A program made the position numbers and the translations under genes. From positions 81,572-145,571 of the forward strand of contig JAYMTJ010000018.1 in NCBI GenBank assembly GCA_036897525.1: a stretch of 64,000 nucleotides of DNA, written 5' to 3'. This stretch comes from Pelargonium x hortorum. Taxonomy: Eukaryota > Streptophyta > Magnoliopsida > Geraniales > Geraniaceae. The notes beneath the pieces were generated by a model that was not told the DNA's origin, searched no databases, and saw only the letters and a list, made by a program, of their open reading frames with translations. Numbering within the stretch: the first letter of the stretch is position 1; every line of letters begins with the position of its first letter. This document shows, in pieces, positions 1 through 13,320 of the stretch.

Positions 1-104
1 CAAAAATAAAAGAAAAAGTAAGAGTGCAATATAGAGACAACTCCTTTCAAGTATTCCTGGGAAGCTTTAACTATGGAATGGATTAGATGTAATCTAGTAC
101 TTTT

Positions 105-126
105 AAATAAAAGCTTTTTTTTATTT
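105..126. repeat. A/T hairpin, 8-bp stem
   Basis: AAATAAAA at 105-112 is perfectly complementary to TTTTATTT at 119-126, with a six-base GCTTTT loop. It could form a stem on either strand. An A/T stem followed by a T run can look like a terminator, but no gene lies upstream, so I record only the structure. Confidence 0.5.
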
Positions 127-523
127 GAGTATCCAGGAATTACTTAAGATAAAAATTTGTGTTATAAATAAGTAATGAGATGCTGTAAAGGGGGTTTCCT
201 TTACCATAGCTCATGATCGGTGGTAGAAACCCAAGGATTTCTTGTATTTTTTATTTTAGTAGAAAACTCCACTTTATTCAAGCAATTCTCCTGGAAGCAC
301 CTTTAACGGGGATCTTTCTTTTTCAAGTTAACCCATAAAGGGATTTCGTCCTATTGCACTGTATTACTCGAGGTTCTTCTTTTTAGGTAGGGCCCTGCCC
401 TAGCAAAGTAAGGATATAAATAACAGAAATTCTTTGAGTTTACTAAAATGAATTCTCAAGTGTTTAGCTAGCTCTAATTCTAATACTTTCAAGACTCTGC
501 TTTTATATATAAAGAGTTAAATT

Positions 524-545
524 AAAAAAAAAAGCTTTTTTTTTT
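524..545. repeat. 22-bp perfect palindrome, A10-GC-T10
   Basis: Ten A, then GC, then ten or more T give a perfect 22-bp palindrome; the T run continues to 547. It is the longest perfect palindrome I found and an extreme case of the AAGCTT-type purine-to-pyrimidine junctions that are common throughout the window. Confidence 0.7.
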
Positions 546-3500
546 TTACCAGATAGCGGGTTCCTGTACTAAGAAAGGACAATTCAACACTTCAAAAGTT
601 TAGAACTCTAGTTACAGAAGTGAGGGGTTAACTTTAATACTGACAATAAAACATATACTAGTTCGATAGTTATATCTATATGAAGTTGTTTTGAGTGTGA
701 AAATAGAAAAGGTTATGCTTTTTATTCAAAAAAGCAATTCGTAGTACGAGCTCTTAATGGAATTTAAAGCTTTATCAAACACCCAAACTCGGGAGCTACT
801 AACATTTAGATTCTCAGCCTTGTTTAAATAAAGGGTTAAAAGTCCCGAAAGCGGGAACTTAGCAATAAGAGGTTAAGAAATCGAGGGAAGACCTAAATTA
901 AGAAATAAGAAAAGGAATTCTGGGACTTATAGGATTGAAGCCTCGTTAAAAGAGAGACAAACTCTCGAACACATGTGCTACTCAACTCAGCAGAACAGAA
1001 CACCTAGCTACACCACTAATAACAAATTCAAGGAAAGAATAAGAGAAATCCTATAAGAAAACTAAAGATTATATGAATACAAATTCAACGGAATAGTACT
1101 AAAGTGTATAGAAAATCTTCCTTTGCTAGTTAAGTCTTGAAGGTGTTTTTTTGTACATTTAACCAAGAAAATGTAGGATTTACCCTGCTTTCATTTCTGA
1201 GATAGACCTCCTTTTGTTAACATAGTTTAGAAGTCCTTGTATCACTCATCCTAAAAGCAAAAGCATGAAGTGAAGAAAGCAGCTTCCTTTAGAAATTACA
1301 GAGCCCTGGCCTTGCTCATCTTACTTTGACTTAGTTTAGTTGTTTCTGTAGCTATACCCTTCCTCTGAGGACTTTAGAAGAGATACTTCATACTTCACTT
1401 GACTTCAGTTGCTGGAAACTAGAAACCCAGGACTTTAGTCTCAATTACTTTTCTTAATTGCTTAGAAATGCTAGAGAAACTAAAGAAAGGAATCACTTAT
1501 AATATAACCAAAAGATGGGATTTCCTAAGGGAATTCTGGTATAGTTTAGTAAAGTCAAACTTACACTTTATTTAACAACACCAAGAAAACCAACTAAAAA
1601 AATTGACTACTACTTTAGTGAGTCGGTATTCCTTCTAAAATTGTGTAGGGAATTCAGCATGCAACCCTTATCTTATAATAGTAGGTTAGGTATGTACGCG
1701 AGAGCTACAAATGAGCTTCCAAACAAAGTGAAGCTTAGAATAACTTATCTAAATAGTCAGCAATTTGTAGTGAAAAGAAAGTCACAGAGTTTCGAAAATC
1801 CTAGCTGAGCAGTCTATCAGAAGTCTTAGTATTAGTTTCAATTCAAAGAGCGGGGTTGATTGGACAAGTTTTGCGTAGGTATCTTTTCCTTGCATTTATA
1901 GGATCAAGGCTTTATTCCAAAGAAAGTAGTCGTTCGGATGAATCCTCAACTATATAGAGTCATTTCATACCTTGGGTCGGTGGTTCGAGCAGCTATCTTT
2001 AATCCAATTGACAGTTTGTACAAGAAAGAGGTCAAAGATGTGTCACAGTTTGCAAAGACTTTACCTTGGGAATCAGTATACAACACCAGCGATGCCGTAA
2101 ATAGCTGAAAAAGTACATTGAATTTTTTCAGAGTCTGTATGTCTCATGTATGTTCCTAAGATTGGAGAGTTAAAACTGAAGAGAAGCTGACAAAATGATA
2201 ATAAGAGCATGCTACTAGGATTAGAGAGTTCTCAGAGGTATAGTTCGGTTGGGTTCTCAAGTTGGCTGTGTTCTTAATCGGAATATCATTGACAGGTTTC
2301 TGTCTTTATCAGTTTATGTCTTTACCGGTAATACAGAAAGCAAGAGCCAAGAACAACTGTTGACAGAAGAATACAAGCAGCATTTGCTCTCCTAACTGCA
2401 CTAGCTATTACCGTTTAGGATGAATTACTAATATATAGAGAATTCCGGAGTGCTAACTTACAACTAGAAAAGCTATCACTAACTGCCCTAGGTTTTTAGA
2501 TTTTACTTTGCGTTTTAGTTCTTATACATTATTATTCGAAACTTCCCATCAATAAATAAAGATTCTTATCTTAACTCGTTAAAGCGGAAACTCTCTAACA
2601 GTAAAATAAAGACACAGAACAAGGTTTGTGTTCCCTTGTTTCTTCAAAGCACTAACAACCAAATCCAGAGTCAGGCCTGTTCATTAAATTTCCATTTGTT
2701 AAACTGCTACAGACCCACGAAATTCCAGGATTAATAAAGTACTTTTGGTAAGGAGAATTCCTCGTGTTCCCAGTTTTTCAATTAATGAGGCCTTAGAACT
2801 AACTATAACGAGTCCATCACTAACATCAAGAGCTAGAAATAAATACTCTCACTTTTTAGAACTTTTGCTTGTATATAACATAGACCTTTTGCAGAAAAAG
2901 GGCTTTAAAAAACAGTGCTCATGAAACTACGCGAAAAGCAGAAGGGGTTAATCCGCACTTCACCCTAACTTAGGTATACCTTGTTTCGGTTAAGCAATAA
3001 TAGTAATAGGAGGAGCCTGCAAACTTTATTCGGAATTGCTGTATTACTTCGGCCCTTAATTCAGGTAACTTGACAAAACCTGGATTTTTAATAGCACAAT
3101 ATTTTTTTTAATCCATTAAATAAGTCCTACGAATGCTTGTATATAGAACATATAATGTATAAATTTTGGAAATTTCCTTCATTTATTTTACTATACGGGT
3201 ACGGGGAAGTCTTTTGAAGAGTTCTAAAGTCTTATGTCTCAGTTTACGGGTTTCCCCTTATTTAAGGTTTAAAAGTTGCAATAGTTCGTAATTTTAAATA
3301 GTATTCCTCTGTAAGGTGTTTTCCTTTCCGAGTTATCGCGAGTAGATACTTTACTAACTTACGCACGAGCGCCTTTTGAACTTTTGCTTTTTGGTATCAA
3401 TTTCTCTTAATATGGATTTGTGGGATAGTTTGACTATTCTTGATTGGGCTCAAGCTCGAAAGTTACCTATATTTTTCGCATTTCGTAAAATCTTTTTAGT

Positions 3501-6027
3501 AGACTGCTCTAAATCGACGGGGTTCCCTCTTACTACACTACAGCAATAGAGGTTGTATATAAGCATAAGAATGCAGTTTGCTACACGGAACCCTTTGGCA
3601 CCCATTCTCTAGAGGCCCTGTCTTGAATTTTAGTACGAAAAATTCTACGACTCCCTTTACTGAAAACTGAAAATAACCCAAGCGCTTTTTAGATAAATAA
3701 AAACGAGGAAACTCCCGCGTGTGTAAATCTACCAAAGCTATGCTTGTCTGTCCCTCTTTATGCATGTATTTTGTATCCCGGTTACCCCCGATTCGCGCCT
3801 CACTGTCTCCTCTTGTAAAAAGTAAGCCACTACTATTTCTTTTACTTATTTTTACGTATAAAAATGACAAGCACTTGCTGTCGGCGGGATCACGAGAGTT
3901 TAACGCTTAAATAAAATCAGACTTGTTAGAGTTGTGCGTGTGTTGCCCAGTTATTAGATTTTTAGGGGTAGATAATAGGCTAGTACTAAGCTAAAAAGTC
4001 TTCTTTTTATATGAGCTTAATGACGCCTTAAAGAGTATAAAAGTTTTAGGGTGTGCGGGAATTGGAGTCCCCTAATTAGGGAGGTGATAGGTCTTGATCG
4101 AACTAAGAAGTCTTTATTATAAATTCGCTGATTAATGTAAAGGGTATAACTTATATAAGAAAAGGAATTTATATAACAGTATCTAAATAACGAAGTACTA
4201 ATTGAAACAAAGATTTTTCGGCAAAAGGAAAAGGGATACATGTAATAGCATAGCCAGCAAGCGCCTATTCATTTTATGCAAGGTTTCACGCGGGTTAGTG
4301 CTCCTAGTCTTGAGTTGAGGTCTCATAGGAATAGGAGGATTACTTTATTTCGTCTTATCTCTAGGATTAAGATTTTACAGAGGTCAAAAAGCACATTACT
4401 TCGATAGATTCCTTGATAAAATATTGTGGGTACTTCAACATTACATCCATATTAAATTAAGGCACGATATCGCGCACGAATATTAAGTTGTAATAGTATG
4501 TCTTGAAATGAAACATGAGTTCAGGGGCTAGGTGTAAGAAATTCTTTGACTATTCATTCTAATTAGTGGATTTCTTCCTCATTTGAGTTCATAATTTATG
4601 AGGGGGTATACCACCTGCAAACGAAAGAAATAATAAATAGATAAAAAAGGAATATGAATTACATATACTACATTTTCTGTATCGACTTTTGTTATTCTGT
4701 GAAGAAGCTGTCTTAGACTTACAGATAAAGGACTGCTAAAAATGATCCTTAATACGAATGCATAACTCAAAGGTCAATGAATGGGTGCTTACAAAGGTTT
4801 TCTAAGACACGTAAAAGATGGGCGATCAAGGATCGCCAGAATGTGCTTTTTTCTTTCGTAGTTACAATAGTGTAAGTTTAGTAAAAGAGAAGGTTTTCCC
4901 ACTCTAAACAGAACAGGATCTTTTAGAGTACTCAAAGAGAAAGGTCAGGGTATACCTCGCAAGAATCGCCCCCGGTTCTACACGAAGTTCCTATATTAGG
5001 TATATAACAAATGTATAGGAATATTTTGATGGGCGGGCACTATATCTAAAGCTTTGGTAAGTAGCTGAGTGTTATACTATGTGAATACAGGTCCTCACGA
5101 GTCAAGCTTGACCCTATACCAAAGGATAAGGTATCCCAGGTTTCCGTGTAAAGGTTCAGCAACTCTGTACTTATTAGAAGCTGGGCTTTAAGTTTACTAA
5201 TTTTTAACTAACCGAGACCAAAAAGTACTTCATAAAGTCTAATTATTTATACTCAAACTAGGATCTCCTCGTGCAGAAGCTATATAGATCATAAAATAAC
5301 AATGAGACTGCTCATTACTAAAGCCAAGGCTATACTATAACAAAAAGAAGGAGATGTATTAACAAGAGACACTAACTAAGGAGGACTATAGAAGATCATT
5401 TTGTAAAACATTACACAAGAACAGGTAATTAGAAGCGCTTTATACGAAAACTAATCTAAAGAAGATGTAAATCCTTAGTGGCTGAGGGTTCTTCAGAACT
5501 TGGGTAAGTCAGCAATAAAAGATCCCTTAAGGGTAGAAGTCTTTATAGATACAAACGTTTAGGGAGAGGGTATAAAAGACGCTACTTTCAAAATTCCGGG
5601 TTTCCGTAAGCTAAGTCTTTTTCTCAGATCAGAGGCGTTTTAGCCAGAAAATAGAGTACAATTTCATATAAGGTCTTTCTCTTTAAGAGAGACGGGATAC
5701 GAATTAAGTCGAGGTAACCACATTTCGGTACCTCAATTTATTATCTGAATGACATAATACATGCAGCTTTTGGCCCACAGCAATTATAGTTTTTTTTAAG
5801 TCCTAAAGGATATAGCCCCTTTTTATATACACTGAATAACTGGTTACTTCTTTGAAATAGGATGCTGAAAATGACTAGGATCAAGAGTGAGTTATTCCCA
5901 TTAACGAAAGCGGGCTAAACTAGAACTCTAATCTGGTAAACTAAGGTAAATAAATAAAGTCCTCTTTCTTATTATAGCATGGAATGCCTCATTTTGCTGC
6001 TGAGAAAGATCTATTCGAGCTTTTCAA

Positions 6028-6041
6028 AGAGAGAGAGAGAG
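6028..6041. repeat. (GA)7 microsatellite
   Basis: Seven GA dinucleotide units in a row, a simple-sequence repeat without a neighbouring gene. Confidence 0.7.
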
Positions 6042-6432
6042 TTAAAGCATAAATTGAAGTTCTAAGATTATATGACACCTTATATATAACATACTTTTAG
6101 GCCGTTTTGCGTAAGATTTTTCTATTTCTTTGTTTTACTATATGGTTCTATATGATTTTGGTTCCTAGTCTATAAATCAGGTTTTTGTATGCTATTTTTG
6201 GAGCCTATGAGTACTAAATAGCGTGCTCTTTTCCGCTATTGTAATAAATTTTATCTTAAAGCATTTCTGATCTTATAGGTATATAAATAAGTGATCCGTA
6301 CTAAGAATATGAATGTAATATACCAGCAATACGAACAAGAATCTTACACATAGACACCGGATCCATATCGAGATAAATTCGATAAATAGAATTACTCAAG
6401 CAATAAAACAGAATATGCATGGACTCCTTATA

Positions 6433-6505
6433 CAACGTAGCAGGATTCGAACCGCCGATACATAAAGATTTATTCAACTGCTCTATCCAACTGAGTTAAA
6501 ACCAG
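6433..6505 (-). pseudogene. degenerate tRNA-like sequence
   Basis: On the minus strand a 73-nt segment has the layout of a tRNA. An A-box-like D-arm (AACTCAGTTGGATAGAGC) is followed at the right distance by a T-arm with the classic GGTTCGAAT core. The seven-base anticodon loop would be ATAAATC, which places AAA in the anticodon position (Phe-like). The arm spacing matches the plant-mitochondrial trnF(GAA) I remember. The acceptor ends hardly pair, the anticodon stem is mostly mismatched and the T stem pairs at only three of five positions. It is therefore probably a dead copy rather than a working tRNA. Identity as Phe is a guess; tRNA ancestry is much more secure. Confidence 0.5.
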
Positions 6506-7213
6506 CTCTCCTAAAGAATTCTGGTTGAGTACGAAAAACACGGTGTAATATTTCTTTTATTATCCAGTTTTAGTTCACAACTGGACCATAAGCACATAAC
6601 TCACACGAGACTTTGTATAGGATTCTCTTGAATAGCACAAGTGTCTTGATCTATCAGCTGCGCTTTACCTTTGCGTGACACTATAAAAGTAAAGAAAATG
6701 GCTTAACCGCCTTCCTATTTATATTATGTGCTTTACCATTAGGATTCCTGAACTTTATTTATTAAAAAGGGGTCGAGCTTACGAATCGAGTTTGTGCTGA
6801 TAAATCAAGGGACATAAAGTTCTGAATAAAGTCCTTTAGTTTAGTATAGAAATAAGAGAATAAAATTAGGTTTTTCAGATAGGATTCGCTTAAAGGGGTA
6901 CCGGTTGAGTTAATTAGAATTACAATAGCGTTACGCTAAAGATAAGAACTCTAAATTAAGGAAATTAAAACACCGACGAGCTCGAATAGAGTACTAATGC
7001 AATCTTTTAGTTTAGAGAGAATCCCAGAGAAAAGTGGGAAAGCCCGAGTATCTAAGATAAGCGCTTTCTCAAAATAAATATCCATGTGTTTCCGTTATGG
7101 AAGTCTAATTAAGTACATCCAGTCAAAAATCACTTAAATAAATAGTAAAGAAAGAATTAGCAATCTAGTGAATAAAGTATAAAACCTAACCTCTATAGGA
7201 ATATGAGTGGTAA

Positions 7214-7292
7214 CAAGAATTCTAATGAATTGATGGCAAGTCAAGTGGGTGAAATGAAAAGAAATGTCGTCGGTTCAAGTCCTGTTTTCTAA
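7214..7292 (+). pseudogene. possible tRNA relic (fMet-like)
   Basis: A T-arm-like segment, GTCGG-TTCAAGT-CCTGT at 7269-7285, pairs at four of five positions if wobbles count. About 45 bases upstream, GAATTGATGGCAAGTCAAG weakly resembles the D-arm of organellar initiator tRNA. The anticodon arm and acceptor are not recognisable. This is a low-confidence call based on one arm. Confidence 0.2.
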
Positions 7293-10200
7293 ATGAATAA
7301 GATTAGAGTAAGGTATTTCACAGGTCCTACTTACTTAGGTTTGTTAGGAGTTATCACTGGGAATTCCTCAGTACTCTCTTAAGTAAGGTTATTCGTATTG
7401 GTAAAAAAGAGCTATAGCATACAAAATAGCATTAAAAAATTTCTTAATCTTGAAAAAGACCTTCACTTCAAAGGGCTACCAAGGAAAAGGAATTCCCCAC
7501 TTAATCTTTAATATTGACTCAGTCCCCAAGTACTCACTCTAAAACTAAAAGCGGATTTCGCCTTATATCTTAGAGATCCCGTTAGCTCAAGGTAAGGAGC
7601 TCCGGTTGTTAAGGAGTTTGTTTAGTGATTTGGATTAAGCCGACTTAGAACTTGCATTACTTTAAGATTCGAATGCAAAACTTTACTTCAGCTAATACCA
7701 CGCACTGATTATAATCTACTAACTAGCTCTGCTGTAACTCTTATTTGACTTCGAGTCGCACTTTCATTTGTGTTATGACTTTCGGTTGAGTTTTAATGTG
7801 CTTGCTTGTCATAGATAAAACCTTCACCCATTGCTGGGATCATATAAAAATAGATAGATTTATAGGTTTCTATTAGCCCAAGAATTCTCTATGTTATGTC
7901 TCCATCCGGTATTCCTTATTTATTATTTATAAAATAACTGGATTTCATTCTTATAGTTATATTGGATTGGGATGCAGCTGCGTATTGTAAGAAACCTTTT
8001 CTAATAGACTAAATTAAAGCACCTGAGGTTTCTCTTAGTCGTCCACGTATATCTAATATTTCATTTGATTCTTCTTCTTATTAGTGAATTCTCGGATTAT
8101 TATTGTATTGTTAAAATTAAGGCTATATTATACTGCTACAGAGTTTCTACTAAATAGGGCGCTTCCGCTTGTTGGGATTTGAGACCTATAACTACTCCTT
8201 CGGGGCACTCTACTGCGAGTATTCTATCTAATCACATATCTTATATTTCAAACCTTTTTAATTTCTTTTGTTTGTCAAAAAGCTCTTACTAAGAGACTAT
8301 AATATCTTTAAAAACGACGTATCTTCCACAAGGAAAGTCTATGTTATGAGATAGGGAACTAACTCCTTATTCCTTCCTTTTTGCCAAAATAGGATGTATA
8401 CGCAGTATAAAGTGAAACTAATTGACTAAAAGAGATTACTCTCAAATAAGAAAGGTGGAATCCTTCAGTTAACAAAGAGAGCCCTGTTAATTAGGATTTT
8501 TAGCAAAAAGTAGCGAGTCATTAAAAAAGCTAGGGAAAACCCTAGAGGAGGACCTCTATACGGAGTACACTTATATATAAATTGAATTATGTTAAACGTC
8601 AAAACTAACCTGCACGCCCTTCTCTTTTGTTTTGGGTGGTCGGAAAGGTATTCTAAAGAATTCTATAAAAGAAATTCTGTCTATTTATATATAATGTATA
8701 CTACATTTTACTTTCTCAACTCCGTATAGTCCCAGGGATTTAGAATGGATTATTAATAGTTAAAATGGGAGCGCCCCTCGAGCGATAGTAAGGAGTTATT
8801 TAAACACGGATTATTTTATAGGTTCAACATTCAGCTAGTGCTAACTTTGTAAGTGTTTCCTTTTTGATACTTATTTACTAAGTAGAAATGCCTTAACTTT
8901 AGATTTCTGTAACGTTATCCTGGTTCTATAACTCCCGTTAAATTCTCTATATTACTTTACTGGGATACCCTACACTTTGGTTAAGAGGAAACCCGGATAG
9001 CTCTGCAGAAGGCATGTAGATCTAGTAAAGGGCCCTAAATTAACTGGATTTCTGTATAGCACCTCCTCGGAAGTTTTAGGAATTATAGGATTAACCTACA
9101 TAAGGTATCCTCTATATCTTTGCCTTTAATGGGTTTCGATATGTATAAGGCTTTGTTTCGAGTATTTATTGTACTTTTCGTAAAACGGGGAGGACTTTTT
9201 ATATACATATTTAATACCTTATTCCAGCTTTCCCGCTTTAGAGGCTCTGTCGTTACAGAAGATTCCTTTTTCGCGGGTCTTTCTTTTCTTTAGCTTTCAC
9301 TTATCCTCTTCTTTTTATCAACTTTTTATTGGGGCCGATGCTGATTCAAGAACTTAACCAGGATACTCCCTAAAGTGTTTTACCTGTCCCCGATAAAGCT
9401 TTACGACTCGACAAGAATGAACTAATATTCAAAGGGTTATAGTATACCCTACCTTCCCGTTAGCTAAGAAATGCAAAACAACGTGGCTGGGGATTAAATC
9501 TTGGTTGTAAAGTTATGAGGGGTCCTAATCACTTGGCTTACTCTAAAAAATTCGATTACGTAAGAGTAAGAAAAGGAAGAGAGAAGCTTGGTATATCAAG
9601 TATATTTTAGAACTTAAAGAAGAAACTCCAGCCTTCTTTAGCAAAGGGGGCCTAAAGGTTTTGAGCAGAGGATTTCTTGGAGTAAGGGCGGATTACTCTA
9701 TTGCAAGAGAGAGCTTGCTGTCAACCGAGCGGTTTCTATTCTGGATAGTTAATCTCTAGATAAAGCATACTTTTGGGCAGTAAAGTTCTGCTTCACTCGG
9801 AATTTTAGTATTACCTAACTTTCTTATAGTTTAAAGCTCTCTCCAAATGCAGATTTTAGACATAGTTTGTAATAGGATTGGTCCTTAGGCTGAGTCTTAG
9901 CTTGCAATCCCAAAAGGAATCCTGTTCTCATCTTTCAAAGGGGTTCCATTACTACCATAGTAAGTAAAAAAGCAACTGATCCATCGACTGCTCACCTCTT
10001 CTTTGGACAGCTTTCACTAGCTTAGAGCTACTCTCAACGCCGAAAGAGCACCCAATAAAACCTTTACTTGCCGGTAATTCAGTTCCTAGCTGACAAGAAG
10101 AAGAGAAAGAACTCCAACTACAATTAGAGAGTGCGCTTCCTATCTCTTAGAAATACCTACAAACTCTCAAACTAGAACACAAATCAAACTAATAAGGATT

Positions 10201-12600
10201 TTCTCTAGACCCTGTTATTCCTCTAAACCATTAAGATATCTCCTATGAGACCAGGGTCTTCGTTGTAAGTTGGAAAAATTGAAGCTTTTGATATTAAGCC
10301 TTTTGGAAACCCTCTTTCTTTATACTTTTACACAAAACTTTTTTTTTTATACAGGGTTGTAGGAAAGACTTCGTGTTTTAATTCTATTTGAGGCATGTGA
10401 GTAAGCTTTGTCGAAAGAAGAGTTAGTACTTTAACTTTAATTAGCACCTGGTCCACCTTATTCGAAGAAGATTTGATATTTCTTTGAGCTAGAGTAAATT
10501 AACTTTGATCATTATCCGAGGAAAGTGCGTCTAAAATTTATATAAGTCCTAGAATAGTGAATCCATTGTATGTACTGCTTTTTTTTTTCAAAACTTTATT
10601 TAAGATAAGAGCTTGCCGGTATTCCCGCTCCCTCTTTTATAATTGGGATGTTTGTCCTACCCTACTTTATAAAGTTAAGCAAAAATGGGTTTTTTTTTTG
10701 GAGTAACATAACAGATCCAGATATACCTTTCGAAATACAGGACTGGTTAAGGAAATAAATCCCCTTATAGATGTAAATTGCCAGACGCTTTAGGACAATA
10801 AGTTGCAGAATTAAAGAACTAGACAGGACAAATAAAAAGCTTTCTATTCTATTGCGTGCGGTAGTACGATTCCCCTTCCAATACTAATCTGGCAAAAAAA
10901 AGACCCCTTTCTTATCTTTTAAAATTCACTTTTTCGCAGAAACTTTCATATTTGGGCCTTGAGAGGGCAGCATAGCATGAATAAAAAGGGTTAGGAACTG
11001 CTTTAGTTAAAAAAACTAGGAAAACTAAGAAATGAAACTTATTGTATCAGAATCGAATACCCTTAATACCCTGAGTTCTATTTCTAAACAAAAGACAAAG
11101 TCACGTATAAATCTAAAGAGGAACGCATTATATTCTGATAGCTGTTTAGCCTGAAAATCTCCTTCTTTTCACTGTGAAGAGATCCTGGAAAAGGGAAGGG
11201 GCTCCGGCACATAAATAAAGTCTTGCTTTTATCCTGTATTAATTATCATTTTTTTTGCTACGAGAACCAAAAGGACTCCACTGCGGAGTAATCTGATTCC
11301 TATAATATTGATGTGATCTTTCCAGTCAATTTACTTCTCTTCTCTTTGTTATATCCATAAACTACTCTTCTGTATTTGGTAGGAGATCTAATCTAGGGAA
11401 ATTCTTTTTCTATCTGCTCCTCTAAGGAAACGAATTAGAAAAGCTTATTATACAAGGGTTACTGAACTCATTTCAGATATCTAAGGAAATCCACTACAAA
11501 GCAAGCGGACCCATCCATCCATCTAGCTCATTTAAATTACACCTAACAAAAGAACGCCCATACAAAGTCTTAATCATTACTTTTCATTTTCTAGCTTAAC
11601 TAAGCATCCCCTTGTAAGTAACCCTGTTTTTTGATAGATAAATTCTTCTTAAAACTCACTATATTCTTGTAAAATAAAAGGACACTCATTTTGGTTTCTT
11701 GTTTATAAGTTAAGTTAACAACTCTTAGAGATTGTTTTACTATACTTCCTGGAAACAGCTTCAATACTATAACAGGGCAGTACACTTCCTTCCAAAAATA
11801 GAGTGGGAATGGCAATTCCTTTGGCCTTTTGTGAAGTCTGGTGGATCCTTAGCAATAAATAGTTTTATATATGAGTTACTCCTTAGGTAGAACTTAAACC
11901 TTGCTTGGTAGACACTTTACTCTGTTACAGGAACTTTTTGGCTAAAAACGGGTTTATACTCTTTTTATTGAATAAACGCTTTGGGACTTAGGAGCCCTAC
12001 CCCATACTAGGAGCTAGGAGTTTCGTGCCTTGACTTTATCCCTTCAAAAATGTTGTTTTCTGAGCGAAGTTCTACTAAAAAAAAAGGAAAAATTATTCAC
12101 TGTAAATATTTGTTTGACTTCTATCTCATATCTCATAGCTAAAAAATAGACTCATTTTAATACCACAAGTTACTTCCTTCATAGCTTCCTCAAAAAACTA
12201 CAGTAAAGGTAAGAGACTTTAAATTGAAGGCTATTTTGTACTTTAATGGGGCCCTTTTACCCTCTAAGGTAGGTGTGGTGTGTTCCCAGGTCTTTCTTAA
12301 GAAAAGAAAGGCTTGCTTTGTTGTAATACTTTATTTTCTGCTATAGGACACATAATTTGAGAAATTCCTATATTGAAAAAAAGTACTCCTTTGTTACGAT
12401 TCATTAAAAAGTGCCTTCACTACTTAAGCAACTGAGGGGCCTTGCTTTAGAAAATAAGGAGTAGGAGTATACGTAAGCTTGATTAAAGGTTTTTACAGAG
12501 CCAATCTTTCAAGTCAGTTACCTTTGGTTTTGGTGAATCCGGGTGTATCAAGCATAAGCCTTAGTTACAAAGTCAAATAGGATGGAATTGAAGAAAAAAA

Positions 12601-12624
12601 GGGGATACCCCGAGTATTCTCGAT
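12601..12624. repeat. two adjacent short hairpins
   Basis: GGGG-ATA-CCCC at 12601-12611 is followed directly by CGAG-TATT-CTCG. The first hairpin recurs, one pair longer on each side, at 26821-26835. Such GGATACC-centred palindromes are commoner in this window than its low G+C would suggest. Confidence 0.5.
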
Positions 12625-13304
12625 TTGAAGCAGGTGGAAGCTCATAAATTAGTACTTATAAGATTGTCAAGATTTCCTTTAGTACTTTAATCCCTTCTTA
12701 ATTTCTAAAGAGTATACTTACTAGCAAGGCTAACTGCTTTAGTATAACAAACAAGTGGACCCTCTTTACTGGAGTTCTTCCCATTGTTTTGTTATCTTGT
12801 TTAATTTAAGAGTTGTGATAATAAATTTAAGCGTCTACAAGGCCCTTAAAAGTCTGAAATGTCATTCCCTGAAAAGTTATATAACTCTCGATACCGGATT
12901 TAGATATTGACCTTTTTTTTTTCAAAATCTATTCTCCGGATAATTGGTGGATTTTCCCAAAGATTAAGGCTAGAGAAGCTCCTAGCAAGTTCGCGGATTC
13001 ATTTCATAATAATGCGGAATTCTAGTTTTATGTTTGACTTGATATACATATAAAAAAAAGTACACCTACTAGGTTTTTCACTGACAAAATTCTTGATTGT
13101 ATTTTTGAGTTAGGAGTAGTATATAGTGTAGTGATAGGCACGTCCTTGTTGATGGGTACTCCCGGCATTGTAGTTTATTGTTTAGTAAATTTCCTTTATA
13201 AGGCGTTTCCGCTCAAAGCTGCTATTACTTTTTTTTAGGTTTCTAAGGAAAAGCTTAGAGTTTTTTATATTTTTATATTAAGTAGTATACTTCCGAATTA
13301 CTTT

Positions 13305-13320
13305 CCTCTAGAGGGGCCCC
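13305..13320. repeat. overlapping GC-rich palindromes
   Basis: The 10-bp palindrome CCTCTAGAGG (13305-13314) overlaps the 8-bp palindrome GGGGCCCC (13313-13320) in otherwise AT-rich sequence. No gene is adjacent. Confidence 0.6.

Larger units (their letters stand above)
1..6432. other. AT-rich, TpA-rich non-coding stretch
   Basis: I see no gene here. All six frames are closed by frequent TAA and TAG. The longest open stretch is a 110-codon TTG-started frame on the minus strand (3538-3870) with no recognisable motif, overlapped by open plus-strand sequence, so I do not call it. The stretch holds two long A/T palindromes (105-126 and 524-545), a GGGCCC palindrome at 389-396, many GAATTC sites and a (GA)7 run at 6028-6041. 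Confidence 0.7.

Noticed and set aside
3538-3870. 110-codon minus-strand frame
   Set aside because: TTG start, no motif, open sequence on the opposite strand, and bulk-type dinucleotide bias; consistent with a chance frame.
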